Below the pieces are notes generated by a model. The model saw nothing but the letters and a program-made list of their open reading frames with translations, was not told the origin of the DNA and did no database searches. DNA of 64,000 bases from Streptomyces aureus. Its GTDB lineage: Bacteria > Actinomycetota > Actinomycetes > Streptomycetales > Streptomycetaceae. A program made the translations under genes and the position numbers. The stretch covers positions 558,001-622,000 of the forward strand of contig NZ_JNZD01000004.1 of assembly GCF_000725495.1 (NCBI RefSeq), written 5' to 3'. This document shows positions 8,503 to 16,091 of this stretch, piece after piece (position 1 is the stretch's first letter; each line of letters opens with the position of its first letter).

Positions 8503-8675
8503 GTCCGTTCCTGTTGACCCCCACCTCTCACGAGGACACCCCACCCGTACCCCCGCACGCGCTCTCCGGTGCACGGAAGGCCGCCCCGGCCGCCGGTTCC
8601 GCCGCTTCGGCAGGTGGAGCACACGCCCGGCACCGTGCCGATACGGCGTCGACGTCGACCGAGGAGCTCTCATGA
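8499..8675 (+). CDS. 58-residue coupled ORF between egtC and egtD, probable egtD relic
   Basis: GTG 8499 overlaps the egtC stop as GTGA, and the ORF's TGA overlaps the egtD start as ATGA, so it fills the egtC-egtD gap exactly. It encodes 58 residues starting MSPFLLTPTSHEDT, followed by a Pro/Ala/His-rich, low-complexity tail. From memory, Streptomyces EgtD proteins normally begin MSPF-LTRTL-ED, which this resembles closely, whereas the functional egtD here starts downstream with a different N-terminus. I infer that it is the displaced 5' end of an ancestral egtD that persists as a spacer ORF and may mediate coupling. Whether a peptide is made is unknown. Confidence 0.5.
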   Translation: MSPFLLTPTSHEDTPPVPPHALSGARKAAPAAGSAASAGGAHARHRADTASTSTEELS

Positions 8676-9652
8676 CCGCCACCCGCACCTACGGCTACAC
8701 CGACACCCTCGAAGCCGAGCACTACGCCCGGGCCCTGAACGCCGACATCCGGGCCGGGCTGACCGCCACCCCGAAGTCCACGGCGCCCACCTGGTTCTAC
8801 GACGCCCGCGGCAGCGACCTCTTCGAGGAGATCACCCAGCTCCCCGAATACCCCCTGTGGCGGGCCGAACTGGGACTGCTCCAGCAGCACGCCGGCGACA
8901 TCGCCGCCCGGACCGGGGCGCGGAGCCTCGTCGAGCTCGGCTCCGGGGCTTCGACCAAGACCAAGCTGATCATCGAGGCACTGGGGCCGACGGGCCTGCG
9001 GTACGTGCCCGTCGACGTGAGCGCGGACGCGCTGCACCAGGCGAGCGCCCAACTCGTCACGGACTACCCGGGGATCAGTCTGCACGCCTTGCGCGCCGAC
9101 TTCACCGCTCCCCTCGTCCTGCCCGAACTGCCCGAGAGCGGCTCGCGCCTCCTCGCCTTCCTCGGCAGCACGCTGGGCAACTTCCGCCGGTCCACCCGGG
9201 GCCCGTTCCTGCGCGGTCTGCGGGACATCATGCGCCCCGAGGACTTCCTGCTCATCGGTGCCGACCTGGTCAAGGACGAGGGCGAGATGGTCACCGCCTA
9301 CGACGACGCCCAGGGGGTCACCGCAGCCTTCAACAAGAACCTGCTGCACGTCCTGAACCAGGAACTGGACGCCGACTTCGACCCGGACAGCTTCGACCAC
9401 GTCGCGGTGTGGAACGCCGACGAGAGCCACATCGAGATGAGGCTGCGCAGCCGGGCCGAACAGCGCGTCAAGGTCCGGGGCCTCGGTCTGTCGGTGCCGT
9501 TCGAGGACGGCGAGGAGTGGATCACCGAGCGCAGCGCGAAGTTCACCGTCGACGGCCTGCGGGCCGAGATGGCCGACGCGGGCCTGCGCACGGACCGGCT
9601 GTGGGCCGACCCGGAGGCGGGGTTCACCCTGATCCTCGCCACCGCCGGCTGA
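8672..9652 (+). CDS. egtD: L-histidine N(alpha)-methyltransferase EgtD
   Basis: A 326-residue SAM-dependent enzyme that trimethylates the alpha-amino group of histidine to hercynine, the first committed ergothioneine step. Substrate-binding residues known in M. smegmatis EgtD (Tyr39, Tyr56, Asn166, Tyr206, Glu282, Ser284) all appear here at a constant +4 offset: Tyr43, Tyr60, Asn170, Tyr210, Glu286, Ser288. The SAM motif is LVELGSGAS at about 87-95. Oddities: the usual EYYPTR block reads EYPLWR, and the N-terminus differs from the typical Streptomyces one, whose beginning may survive in the preceding short ORF. GAGGAG precedes ATG 8672. A strong hairpin follows the stop. Confidence 0.95.
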   Translation: MTATRTYGYTDTLEAEHYARALNADIRAGLTATPKSTAPTWFYDARGSDLFEEITQLPEYPLWRAELGLLQQHAGDIAARTGARSLVELGSGASTKTKLIIEALGPTGLRYVPVDVSADALHQASAQLVTDYPGISLHALRADFTAPLVLPELPESGSRLLAFLGSTLGNFRRSTRGPFLRGLRDIMRPEDFLLIGADLVKDEGEMVTAYDDAQGVTAAFNKNLLHVLNQELDADFDPDSFDHVAVWNADESHIEMRLRSRAEQRVKVRGLGLSVPFEDGEEWITERSAKFTVDGLRAEMADAGLRTDRLWADPEAGFTLILATAG

Positions 9653-9680
9653 CGCGGACAGCGCCCGGACCTGCTCGAAG

Positions 9681-9713
9681 GGGCTCCCGCGGGGCACGTC
9701 CCCGCGGGAGCCC
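9681..9713 (+). terminator. Strong hairpin ending the ergothioneine operon
   Basis: Perfect 14-bp arms (9681-9694 and 9700-9713) with a five-base loop, 28 bases after the egtD stop. It has no long T-tract, which is usual for Streptomyces terminators. Confidence 0.85.
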
Positions 9714-9811
9714 TCCCCGCCGGCCGCCCGCTGACGATCGATATGCTCGCGCCGATGCCGCGCGCCCCCGGGCGCTGCTCCGGCCTCGGCACGCGCCCGG
9801 ACCGTCAACGG

Positions 9812-10453
9812 ATGAGCGAGAAGACAGTGTTCGACTACGAGAAGGACGGCGCGGCCATCTACCGCGCGTCCTTTGCCACCATCCGCGCCGAAGCCGATCT
9901 CACGGCCCTGCCCGCCGACGTCGCCCAGGTCGCGGTCCGGATGATCCACGCCTGCGGCATGGTGGACCTCGTGCGCGACCTCGCGTACACGCCCCACGTG
10001 GTGTCCCGTGCCCGCGAGGCCCTGCGGTCGGGGGCGCCGGTCCTCTGCGACGTCTCCATGGTCGCGAGCGGCATCACCCGCAGACGGCTGCCCGCGGACA
10101 ACGAGGTGATCTGCACGCTCTCCGACCCGGCGGTGCCGGAGCTGGCGGAACGGCTGGGCACCACGCGCAGCGCCGCCGCCCTGGAGCTGTGGCGCGACCG
10201 CCTGGACGGCGCCGTGGTGGCCGTCGGCAACGCCCCCACGGCGTTGTTCCGCCTCCTGGAGCTGATCGAGGAGGGCGCCCCGCGCCCCGCAGCGGTCATC
10301 GGAGTGCCGGTCGGCTTCGTCGGCGCCGTCGAGTCGAAGGAAGCCCTGGCCGGACACCCCTCCGCCCTGGACCACTTGGTCGTCCGGGGCCGCCGCGGCG
10401 GCAGCGCGATGGCGGCGGCGGCGATCAACGCGATCGCCAGCGAGGAGGAGTGA
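9812..10453 (+). CDS. cobH: Precorrin-8X methylmutase CobH
   Basis: A 213-residue enzyme that moves the C-11 methyl group to C-12 to give hydrogenobyrinic acid in aerobic cobalamin synthesis. The conserved catalytic His lies in [11 protein letters not shown] (His46). Other blocks are [38 protein letters not shown] and a [15 protein letters not shown] tail, all typical of CobH/CbiC. ATG 9812 is chosen because it gives the family length; an in-frame ATG at 9743 would add 23 unrelated residues. It is convergent with cobK. No cobalamin riboswitch is visible in the roughly 100 bases upstream. Confidence 0.95.
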   Translation: MSEKTVFDYEKDGAAIYRASFATIRAEADLTALPADVAQVAVRMIHACGMVDLVRDLAYTPHVVSRAREALRSGAPVLCDVSMVASGITRRRLPADNEVICTLSDPAVPELAERLGTTRSAAALELWRDRLDGAVVAVGNAPTALFRLLELIEEGAPRPAAVIGVPVGFVGAVESKEALAGHPSALDHLVVRGRRGGSAMAAAAINAIASEEE

Positions 10454-10502
10454 GACGGGGGACGTCGCTCGCGCGGCGGCCCCGGCGCCGGTAGAGGGAC
10501 GG

Positions 10503-10610
10503 GACTCGCTCCCGCGTCAGCGGGCGCTCGCCCCGGCGTCAGTAGGCGGTCGGAGATTCGGCCTGGCGTAGGGATCGGTCGAGGACTCGGCTCGGCGTCA
10601 ACGGACGGCC
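10503..10610. repeat. Four degenerate tandem copies of about 29 bp
   Basis: Units start at about 10503, 10527, 10556 and 10585. They share a core like CTCGGCCCGGCGTCAG followed by GGCGGTCGGAG. They fill the space between the convergent cobH and cobK genes, ending just before the cobK stop. Copies are diverged, so the array is old. Confidence 0.6.
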
Positions 10611-10614
10611 CGGG

Positions 10615-11370
10615 CTAAGCCCGGTGGAGGCCGTGGTTCTTGAGCCAGGTGGTGGCCGTCTGCGGGTCCGGGGCCACCGGGACGCCGGGGGGTGCCGGGG
10701 GCCTGCGGACGACGACCACCGGGAGGCCCGCCTCGCGGGCGGCCGTCAGTTTCGGGGCGGTGGCCGCGCCGCCGCTGTCCTTGGTCACCACCACGTCGAT
10801 GGCGTGGCGGCGGAGCAGGTCCCGTTCTCCCTGGAGGGTGAAGGGGCCCCGGTCGAGCAGTACCTCCGCCCGGGCCGGCATCGGCGCCTCCGGCGCGTCC
10901 ACCGACCGTACGAGGAACCACAGGTCGTCCAGGGGTGCGAAGGCCGAGAGGCCCAGTCTGCCCGTGGTCAGGAACACCCTGCGGCCCAGCGAGGGCAGAA
11001 GCCCGGCGGCCTCCTCCAGGGACCCCGTCTCGTGCCAGACGTCGCCCGCGACCGGGGCCCAGCCGGGGCGCCGCAGGGCGAGCAGGGGCACACCGGTGGC
11101 GGCCGCGGCCCCGGCCGCGTTGGCGCTGATGGTCCCGGCGAACGGGTGCGTGGCATCGACGACCGCGTCCACCGCGTGCTCGCGCAGCCAGCGCGCCAGC
11201 CCTTCGGCGCCGCCGAAGCCGCCGACCCGCACCTCGCCGGGCGGAAGCCGGGGCGCACCCACCCGTCCGGCCAGCGAGGTCGTGACCCTGAGGTCCGGGC
11301 GCGCCGCCGCGGCCAGGCTCTCGGCAAGAGCACGGGCCTCGGTCGTGCCGCCCAGGATCAGTACGTGCAT
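10615..11370 (-). CDS. cobK: Precorrin-6A reductase CobK
   Basis: A 251-residue NADPH-dependent reductase of the CobK/CbiJ family. It begins MHVLILGGTTEARALAE, the Rossmann-like start of the family. Further motifs are DATHPFAGTISANA (about 90-105) and VVVTKDSGGAATAPKL near the C-terminus. It reduces precorrin-6A to 6B in the aerobic corrin pathway, so it belongs to the same pathway as the convergent cobH. The frame is open upstream, but ATG 11370 fits the family start and GGAAG lies upstream. The remaining cobalamin genes lie outside the window. Confidence 0.95.
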   Translation of the reverse strand: MHVLILGGTTEARALAESLAAAARPDLRVTTSLAGRVGAPRLPPGEVRVGGFGGAEGLARWLREHAVDAVVDATHPFAGTISANAAGAAAATGVPLLALRRPGWAPVAGDVWHETGSLEEAAGLLPSLGRRVFLTTGRLGLSAFAPLDDLWFLVRSVDAPEAPMPARAEVLLDRGPFTLQGERDLLRRHAIDVVVTKDSGGAATAPKLTAAREAGLPVVVVRRPPAPPGVPVAPDPQTATTWLKNHGLHRA

Positions 11371-11676
11371 GAGGGCTTCCGGGTCTCTTCCGTGAGCGGG
11401 TGAGTGGGGGTGGGGAGTGAGGCGCGGGTGCGGCGTGGCGTCGCGGCGGTACCGGTCGCCGGGCCAACTCAAGCACACGGCCGTACGGGCCCGGCCGGCC
11501 CCGGGTGCTCGTGCGTCCCGGTCCGCCCGGCGGGGCATGCGTCGCGGGGACCCCCTGCCCTCTCGCGGGACACCCCGCCGTCACCCGGGACACCCCGTCG
11601 TCTCGCGGAGCGCCACCCGGTGGGGCACCGTGGAACCACGCCTGGCACTTCCGCCACGGCGGAGAGGAGCAGCCGC

Positions 11677-11892
11677 ATGTCCGAGAACACCTACCGGGTC
11701 ACCGAGATCGTCGGGACCTCCCACGAGGGCGTCGACCAGGCCATTCGCAATGGGGTGACCCGGGCCTCGCAGACCCTGCGCAACCTCGACTGGTTCGAGG
11801 TCACCCAGGTCAGGGGCCAGATCGAGAACGGGCGGATCGAGCACTACCAGGTCGGTCTGAAGCTCGGTTTCCGGCTCGAGGACGCCGACTGA
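11677..11892 (+). CDS. Dodecin family flavin-binding protein
   Basis: A 71-residue protein with the full dodecin pattern: YRVTEIVGTS, a helix ending in RASQTLRNLDWFEV, then GQIENGRIEHYQVGLKLGFRLED. Dodecins form hollow dodecamers that bind riboflavin/FMN/FAD and act in flavin storage or protection; the Trp in LDWFEV stacks on the isoalloxazine. GGAGAGGAG precedes ATG 11677. The gene stands alone, diverging from cobK and converging on a HAD phosphatase gene. Confidence 0.93.
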   Translation: MSENTYRVTEIVGTSHEGVDQAIRNGVTRASQTLRNLDWFEVTQVRGQIENGRIEHYQVGLKLGFRLEDAD

Positions 11893-11907
11893 CCCGACCC
11901 GCCCCTC

Positions 11908-11959
11908 GGGTCCGCCGGACCCCCACGGGTCCAGGCCCGTCTCGGGTCCACGGGACCCG
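11908..11959. terminator. Two small hairpins between dodecin and HAD genes
   Basis: GGGTCC/GGACCC arms at 11908-11922 and CGGGTCC/GGACCCG arms at 11943-11959, each with a three-base loop. They sit between converging genes and may serve both. Stems are short. Confidence 0.5.
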
Positions 11960-11970
11960 CCAAGCCCCCC

Positions 11971-12462
11971 TCAGGTCCGCCCTTCCCGCTCCTGCGCGTC
12001 CTTCAGTGCCGCCGACGCGGCCGCCCACCCCGCCCGTACGACCGTGAAGCCGGCCCGCTCCGCCTCCTCGCACACGAACGCGTCGTCGTCGACGAGGACG
12101 CGGATCTCCCCGTCGCGGGCCAGCCGGCGAAGGACCTCCAGCTTGGTGCGGCGGGCGGGCCTGCGGTCGTCGTTGCGCCGCATGAAGATGCGCCCCGCGG
12201 GCAGCCCGTGCCCGGTCAGCCAGTCCTCGGTCGCGCGCCGGCACCGCTCGGGGCGGCCCGTCAGATAGACCACCTCGCACTCCTCCGCGCTGCTCAGCGC
12301 CATCGCGACCCCCTCGGCGAGCGGCGGGTCCTCGGGTGCCGCCGCGAAGAAGGCGTCCCAGTCCCGGGGCGTCCGCTCCAGGAATCGCTGCCGGTGCGCG
12401 GTGTCCGCGAGCGTTCCGTCCAGGTCGAACACGGCGAGTGGTCTGCTGCTCTGTTCCTTCAC
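11971..12462 (-). CDS. HAD-superfamily phosphatase (polynucleotide kinase 3'-phosphatase-like)
   Basis: About 163 residues from GTG 12462 (an upstream in-frame ATG at 12504 would add 14 residues). Motif I is VFDLDGTLAD with both catalytic Asp residues, motif II is VVYLTGRPE (Thr), the conserved Lys is in RTKLEVL, and motif III/IV is VLVDDD. The TGRPE segment and overall size resemble the phosphatase domain of T4 polynucleotide kinase and related small HAD enzymes. The substrate cannot be read from the sequence. It is convergent with the dodecin gene. Confidence 0.85.
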   Translation of the reverse strand: MKEQSSRPLAVFDLDGTLADTAHRQRFLERTPRDWDAFFAAAPEDPPLAEGVAMALSSAEECEVVYLTGRPERCRRATEDWLTGHGLPAGRIFMRRNDDRRPARRTKLEVLRRLARDGEIRVLVDDDAFVCEEAERAGFTVVRAGWAAASAALKDAQEREGRT

Positions 12463-12578
12463 GCGGACCAGCCTAGACAGCGGCTGTGACGACGGGCGGC
12501 CCACAACACCCCGCCCCGCGCGTGGGAAAAGGCGTGAACACGCTCAACTTCCGTCCCTGCAGGCCCTGTTCACATCAT

Positions 12579-12594
12579 CGGTAAGCCCTTACCG
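12579..12594. promoter_or_regulatory. LacI-operator-like palindrome upstream of the GH43 gene
   Basis: CGGTAAG-CC-CTTACCG, a perfect 7-bp inverted repeat. The GGTAAGC half-site and spacing resemble LacI-family sugar-regulator operators, which fits a secreted glycoside hydrolase gene starting 100 bases downstream. Confidence 0.45.
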
Positions 12595-12623
12595 TGATGC
12601 CTCGCACAGCATGTCGTACGGCA

Positions 12624-12637
12624 TTCGATATATCGAA
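12624..12637. promoter_or_regulatory. Perfect AT-rich palindrome upstream of the GH43 gene
   Basis: TTCGATATATCGAA is a 14-bp perfect palindrome in otherwise GC-rich DNA, 57 bases before the start codon. It is likely an operator or part of the promoter region; the regulator is unknown. Confidence 0.45.
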
Positions 12638-12694
12638 CCAGCGATCCGGGGCGACGCATCCCGGCGCCGACGCGCGAACCGCGAGGAGACCGGC

Positions 12695-14074
12695 ATGGAC
12701 GACAGGCCCGTTCAGACCTCACGCCGTGCCGCGCTGGGGGCGATGGCCGGCCTCACGGCCGCCTTCACCCTCGGCACCCCGCCCGCCCGCGCCGCGGCCG
12801 GAAGCGCCTATGTGATGGCCTACTTCACCGAGTCCCCGAACGGCGACGGAGCGGACTACGGCCTCCATCTGGCCGTCAGCACCGACTCGCTCCAGTGGAC
12901 CCCGCTGAACCAGAACCGGCCCGTCGTGACCCCGTCCGGCGGCACCGGCGGGCTGCGCGACCCCTTCGTCCTGCGCCGCCAGGACGGCACGTTCGTGGTG
13001 CTCGCCACCGACCTCAAGGGCACCGACTGGAGCCTGCAGAGCCAGTACGTCCACGTCTGGGACTCGGCGGACCTGCGCTCCTTCAGCGGCTACCGCCGGC
13101 TGAAACTGCATGATCTGGCCACCCACAGCTGGGCGCCCGAGGCGTACTGGGACGCGGGGCGGGGGCAGTACGGGATCCTCTACTCCGCGGTGAACTCCAG
13201 CGGTCACAACGTCCTCATGGTCAACCACACGTCCGACTTCGTGACGGCGTCGGCCGCGCAGGTCTTCTTCGACCCCGGCTACGACGTGATCGACGGCGAT
13301 CTGACGGTGGGCGTCGACGGCGTCAACTACCTCTATTTCAAGAAGGACCAGACCCTGGTGGGCGCCCGGTCGACCTCCCTGGACCCCGGCAGCTTCACCG
13401 CGTTCAGCACTCCGGTCGCGCACGGCGGAACCGAGGCCCCGATCCTCATCAGGTCACGGACGACGGGGACTTGGTACCTCTGGGGTGACACCTACACGCC
13501 CAACGGGGTCTTCTACGCCTGGCAGTCGGCCGATCTCGCGAGCGGCACCTGGACGGCGGTCGACCAGCGGCTCTACACCCAGCCGCTGAACTCCAAGCAC
13601 GCGAGCATCCAGCCGATCACCCCCACGGAGTACACGAACCTCCTCGCCGCCTGGGGCGCCCCTGCCTGGAACCGGCTCAAGTCCTACAACTATCCGGCCC
13701 GTTACGTCCGGCACGCCGACTTCGTCGGCCGGATCGACGAGTACCCCTTCGACCCGTACGCGGACGCGCAGTGGACGCTGGTACCCGGGCTCGCCGACGC
13801 CTCGGGCGTCTCGTTCCGCTCGGTCAACCACCCGACGCGCTACCTGCGGCACAGCGACTACCGGATGGCGCTCGCCGTGAACGACGGGACGACGACGTTC
13901 GCGCAGGACGCCACCTTCCACCGGACCGCGGGCCTGGCCGACACGTCCTGGTCGTCGTTCCGTTCCCACAACCACCCGGACCGTTACCTCCGGCACGCAG
14001 ACTACGTGCTGCGCATCGACCCGATCTCCACCTCCACCGACAAGGCCGACGCCACCTTCTCGGTCGGTTCCTGA
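12695..14074 (+). CDS. Secreted GH43-like arabinosidase with AbfB (CBM42) domain
   Basis: A 459-residue exported protein. The twin-arginine signal (SRRAALGAMAGL then AxA at about 29) indicates Tat export. Residues about 35-310 form a five-bladed propeller typical of GH43-like enzymes (GGLRDPFVLRRQDG, HSWAPEAYWD, GTEAPILIR holding candidate catalytic acids). Residues about 325-459 are an AbfB/CBM42 arabinose-binding beta-trefoil with three YPARYVRHADF-type repeats. Expected role: release of arabinofuranosyl side chains from arabinoxylan or arabinan outside the cell. GAGGAGACC precedes ATG 12695. Two palindromes upstream suggest sugar-responsive control. Confidence 0.88.
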   Translation: MDDRPVQTSRRAALGAMAGLTAAFTLGTPPARAAAGSAYVMAYFTESPNGDGADYGLHLAVSTDSLQWTPLNQNRPVVTPSGGTGGLRDPFVLRRQDGTFVVLATDLKGTDWSLQSQYVHVWDSADLRSFSGYRRLKLHDLATHSWAPEAYWDAGRGQYGILYSAVNSSGHNVLMVNHTSDFVTASAAQVFFDPGYDVIDGDLTVGVDGVNYLYFKKDQTLVGARSTSLDPGSFTAFSTPVAHGGTEAPILIRSRTTGTWYLWGDTYTPNGVFYAWQSADLASGTWTAVDQRLYTQPLNSKHASIQPITPTEYTNLLAAWGAPAWNRLKSYNYPARYVRHADFVGRIDEYPFDPYADAQWTLVPGLADASGVSFRSVNHPTRYLRHSDYRMALAVNDGTTTFAQDATFHRTAGLADTSWSSFRSHNHPDRYLRHADYVLRIDPISTSTDKADATFSVGS

Positions 14075-14102
14075 CGCCCCTTCGTCCCCAGGAGACCCCC
14101 CG

Positions 14103-15452
14103 ATGTCCCCCCTGCGCAGACTTCTCGCCGGCGCGGCCGCGACCGCCGCCGCACTGTCCGGACTCACCGCGGCCGCGTCTCCCGCGACGGCCGCCGACTC
14201 CGGCGCCTTCAGCGTGCTCACCTACAACGTCGCGGGACTGCCCGAGGGCATCTCCAGCGCGCCGACACCCCGTCAGTCCGCGACCACGGCGATCGGCGGG
14301 CTCGTCGCCCCCTACGACATCGTCCACGTCGAGGAGGACTTCAACTACCACGCGGCGCTCTACGCCGCCGACACCGCGCACGCCTACCGCACCCCCACCA
14401 GCGGCGGCGCGGGGATCGGCAGCGGGCTCAACACCCTCTCGAAGATCCCCTACGACACCGACGACTTCGAGCGGGTCGGCTGGAACTCCTGCCAGCTCGA
14501 CTCCGGGGACTGCCTCACGCCCAAGGGCTTCACCTTCATGCGGGAGCGTCTCGCGGAGGGCGTCTACGTCGACTTCTACAACGTGCACACCAACGCGGGC
14601 ACCAACGACGGCGACCTCGCCTCCCGCGCCGACAACCTGAACCAGCTCACCGCGTTCATCGCCGGCCACTCCGCGGGCAACGCCGTCGTGGTCATGGGTG
14701 ACACGAACACCCGCTACACCCGCTCCGGCGACACCGTCGCGGAGTTCGCCGCCGCCAACGGCCTGACGGACGCGTGGGTGCAGCTCGTCCGGGGCGGCAG
14801 CGCGCCGGCCAAGGGGAGCGACGCCCTCGTCTGCGACCAGAGCGGCACCACGGTGCCCGACACCTGCGAGGTCGTCGACAAGATCCTCTACCGGGGCAGC
14901 AGGCTCGTCACGCTGAACGCCACGGCCTATCACAACGAGCACACCCGCTTCTTGACCGCCGACGGTCTGATGCTCTCCGACCACGACCCGATCACCGCGT
15001 CGTTCACCTGGTCGCGCAACCCCGCCTTCCAGTTCAGCGACCAGTTCGGCGGACCGCACGGCGACTACTTCGACGACATCGACCGGGTGACGGCCGGCGC
15101 ACGCGCGACCACCGTGTCCCTGGGCAGCGGCTCGCGGGTCGACCGGATGGGGCTGACACTGAGCGACGGCACGACGCTCACACACGGCGGCACCGGAGGC
15201 ACGGCGGCCTCCCTGACCCTCGGCAGCGATGAGTACGTGACCTCGGCGCAGCTGTGCGAAGGCGTGAAGGACAGCCATACCCGCATCTTCTACGCCAAGT
15301 TCACCACGAACCTGGGCCGCACCCTGGCCGGTGGGACGACGACCTCGGACTGCGTGACCCGCACCGCGCCGAGCGGCTGGCAGCTCGCCGGGTTCCACGG
15401 CCGCACGGGGGACGAGGTCGACAAGATCGGCTTCATCTACACCCGCCGCTGA
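14103..15452 (+). CDS. Secreted sphingomyelinase-like endonuclease/exonuclease/phosphatase
   Basis: A 449-residue protein with a Sec signal peptide ending near ATAA-D (residue 32). Residues about 36-305 are an EEP (DNase I/neutral sphingomyelinase-like) domain: LTYNVAGLPEG, VEEDFNYH (catalytic Glu), VDFYNVHTNAG, VVVMGDTNTRY and SDHDPITASFTW are the metal- and phosphate-binding blocks. The C-terminal 130 residues resemble a jacalin-like or similar carbohydrate-binding beta domain (FGGPHGDYFDD, GDEVDKIGFIY). The likely function is extracellular phosphodiesterase action on lipids or phosphate esters. It follows the GH43 gene by 28 bases, possibly co-transcribed. Confidence 0.85.
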   Translation: MSPLRRLLAGAAATAAALSGLTAAASPATAADSGAFSVLTYNVAGLPEGISSAPTPRQSATTAIGGLVAPYDIVHVEEDFNYHAALYAADTAHAYRTPTSGGAGIGSGLNTLSKIPYDTDDFERVGWNSCQLDSGDCLTPKGFTFMRERLAEGVYVDFYNVHTNAGTNDGDLASRADNLNQLTAFIAGHSAGNAVVVMGDTNTRYTRSGDTVAEFAAANGLTDAWVQLVRGGSAPAKGSDALVCDQSGTTVPDTCEVVDKILYRGSRLVTLNATAYHNEHTRFLTADGLMLSDHDPITASFTWSRNPAFQFSDQFGGPHGDYFDDIDRVTAGARATTVSLGSGSRVDRMGLTLSDGTTLTHGGTGGTAASLTLGSDEYVTSAQLCEGVKDSHTRIFYAKFTTNLGRTLAGGTTTSDCVTRTAPSGWQLAGFHGRTGDEVDKIGFIYTRR

Positions 15453-15469
15453 CCGGGCACCGGGACCAC

Positions 15470-15497
15470 CGGTCGGCGGTCAGCGGTCAGCGGTCAG
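15470..15497. repeat. Four 7-bp tandem copies over the sigma-factor stop codon
   Basis: CGGTCGG followed by three perfect CGGTCAG copies. The last copy includes the complement of the ECF sigma gene's TGA stop (15494-15496). Confidence 0.7.
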
Positions 15498-16045
15498 GAA
15501 GCGTCGGAGAGCCAGGGCCTGACCCTTCTGCGGGCCTCGTGCAGACGGGACTTGAGGGTGCCGAGCGGGATGCCGACCCGCTCGGCCACCTCCGCGTACT
15601 CGAGCTGGCAGATGTCGCGGTAGACCAACGGCTCGACCAGGTGCGGATGTTCGCGTTCCAGGCGCTCCAGCGCTTCCAGGAGGTCGATCCTGGAGCCCGC
15701 GATGACACTCGTGGTGCGCGGATCGACGTACCGGGCGGCGTCGATGGCCTCGGGTGTCTCGGCGGCCCGCCGCCTCAGCTCGCGGTACTTCTGCCGGGCG
15801 CAGTTGGCGACCACCGTGTACAGCCAGGTGCTGAACCGGCTGCGGCCCTCGAACGACGTGATGTTCCGGGCGACTTGGAGCAGAACGTCCTGGGCCGCCT
15901 CCTCGGCGTCCTCGCGGCAGGGCAGGAACCGCCCGCATCGCCGTACGACCTCGGGCCGGACCTGCCGGAGCAGTACGTCGAGCGCCGCCCCGTCACCGGC
16001 CGCCGCCCGCAGCGCGAGCTCCTCGGCCCCCGCCGCGTCCCCCAC
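15494..16045 (-). CDS. ECF-type RNA polymerase sigma factor
   Basis: A 183-residue sigma-70 family protein. Region 2 is recognisable in DAEEAAQDVLLQVARNI and FSTWLYTVVANCARQKYREL; region 4 in LVYRDICQLEYAEVAERVG and the helix-turn-helix IPLGTLKSRLHEARRRVR. It should redirect RNA polymerase to a small regulon. The GTG start has GAGGGGAG upstream. No anti-sigma gene is adjacent; instead a membrane Ser/Thr kinase gene diverges from it with 46 bases between starts. The stop codon lies in a 7-bp tandem repeat. Confidence 0.9.
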   Translation of the reverse strand: MGDAAGAEELALRAAAGDGAALDVLLRQVRPEVVRRCGRFLPCREDAEEAAQDVLLQVARNITSFEGRSRFSTWLYTVVANCARQKYRELRRRAAETPEAIDAARYVDPRTTSVIAGSRIDLLEALERLEREHPHLVEPLVYRDICQLEYAEVAERVGIPLGTLKSRLHEARRRVRPWLSDAS

Positions 16046-16091
16046 CTGGCGCTCCCCTCGATGCGGATCAGAGGCCAGGCATGATAGTCGT

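Noticed and set aside
9714..9811. Cobalamin riboswitch upstream of cobH
   Set aside because: The space is under 100 bases and I find no B12-box-like conserved segment.
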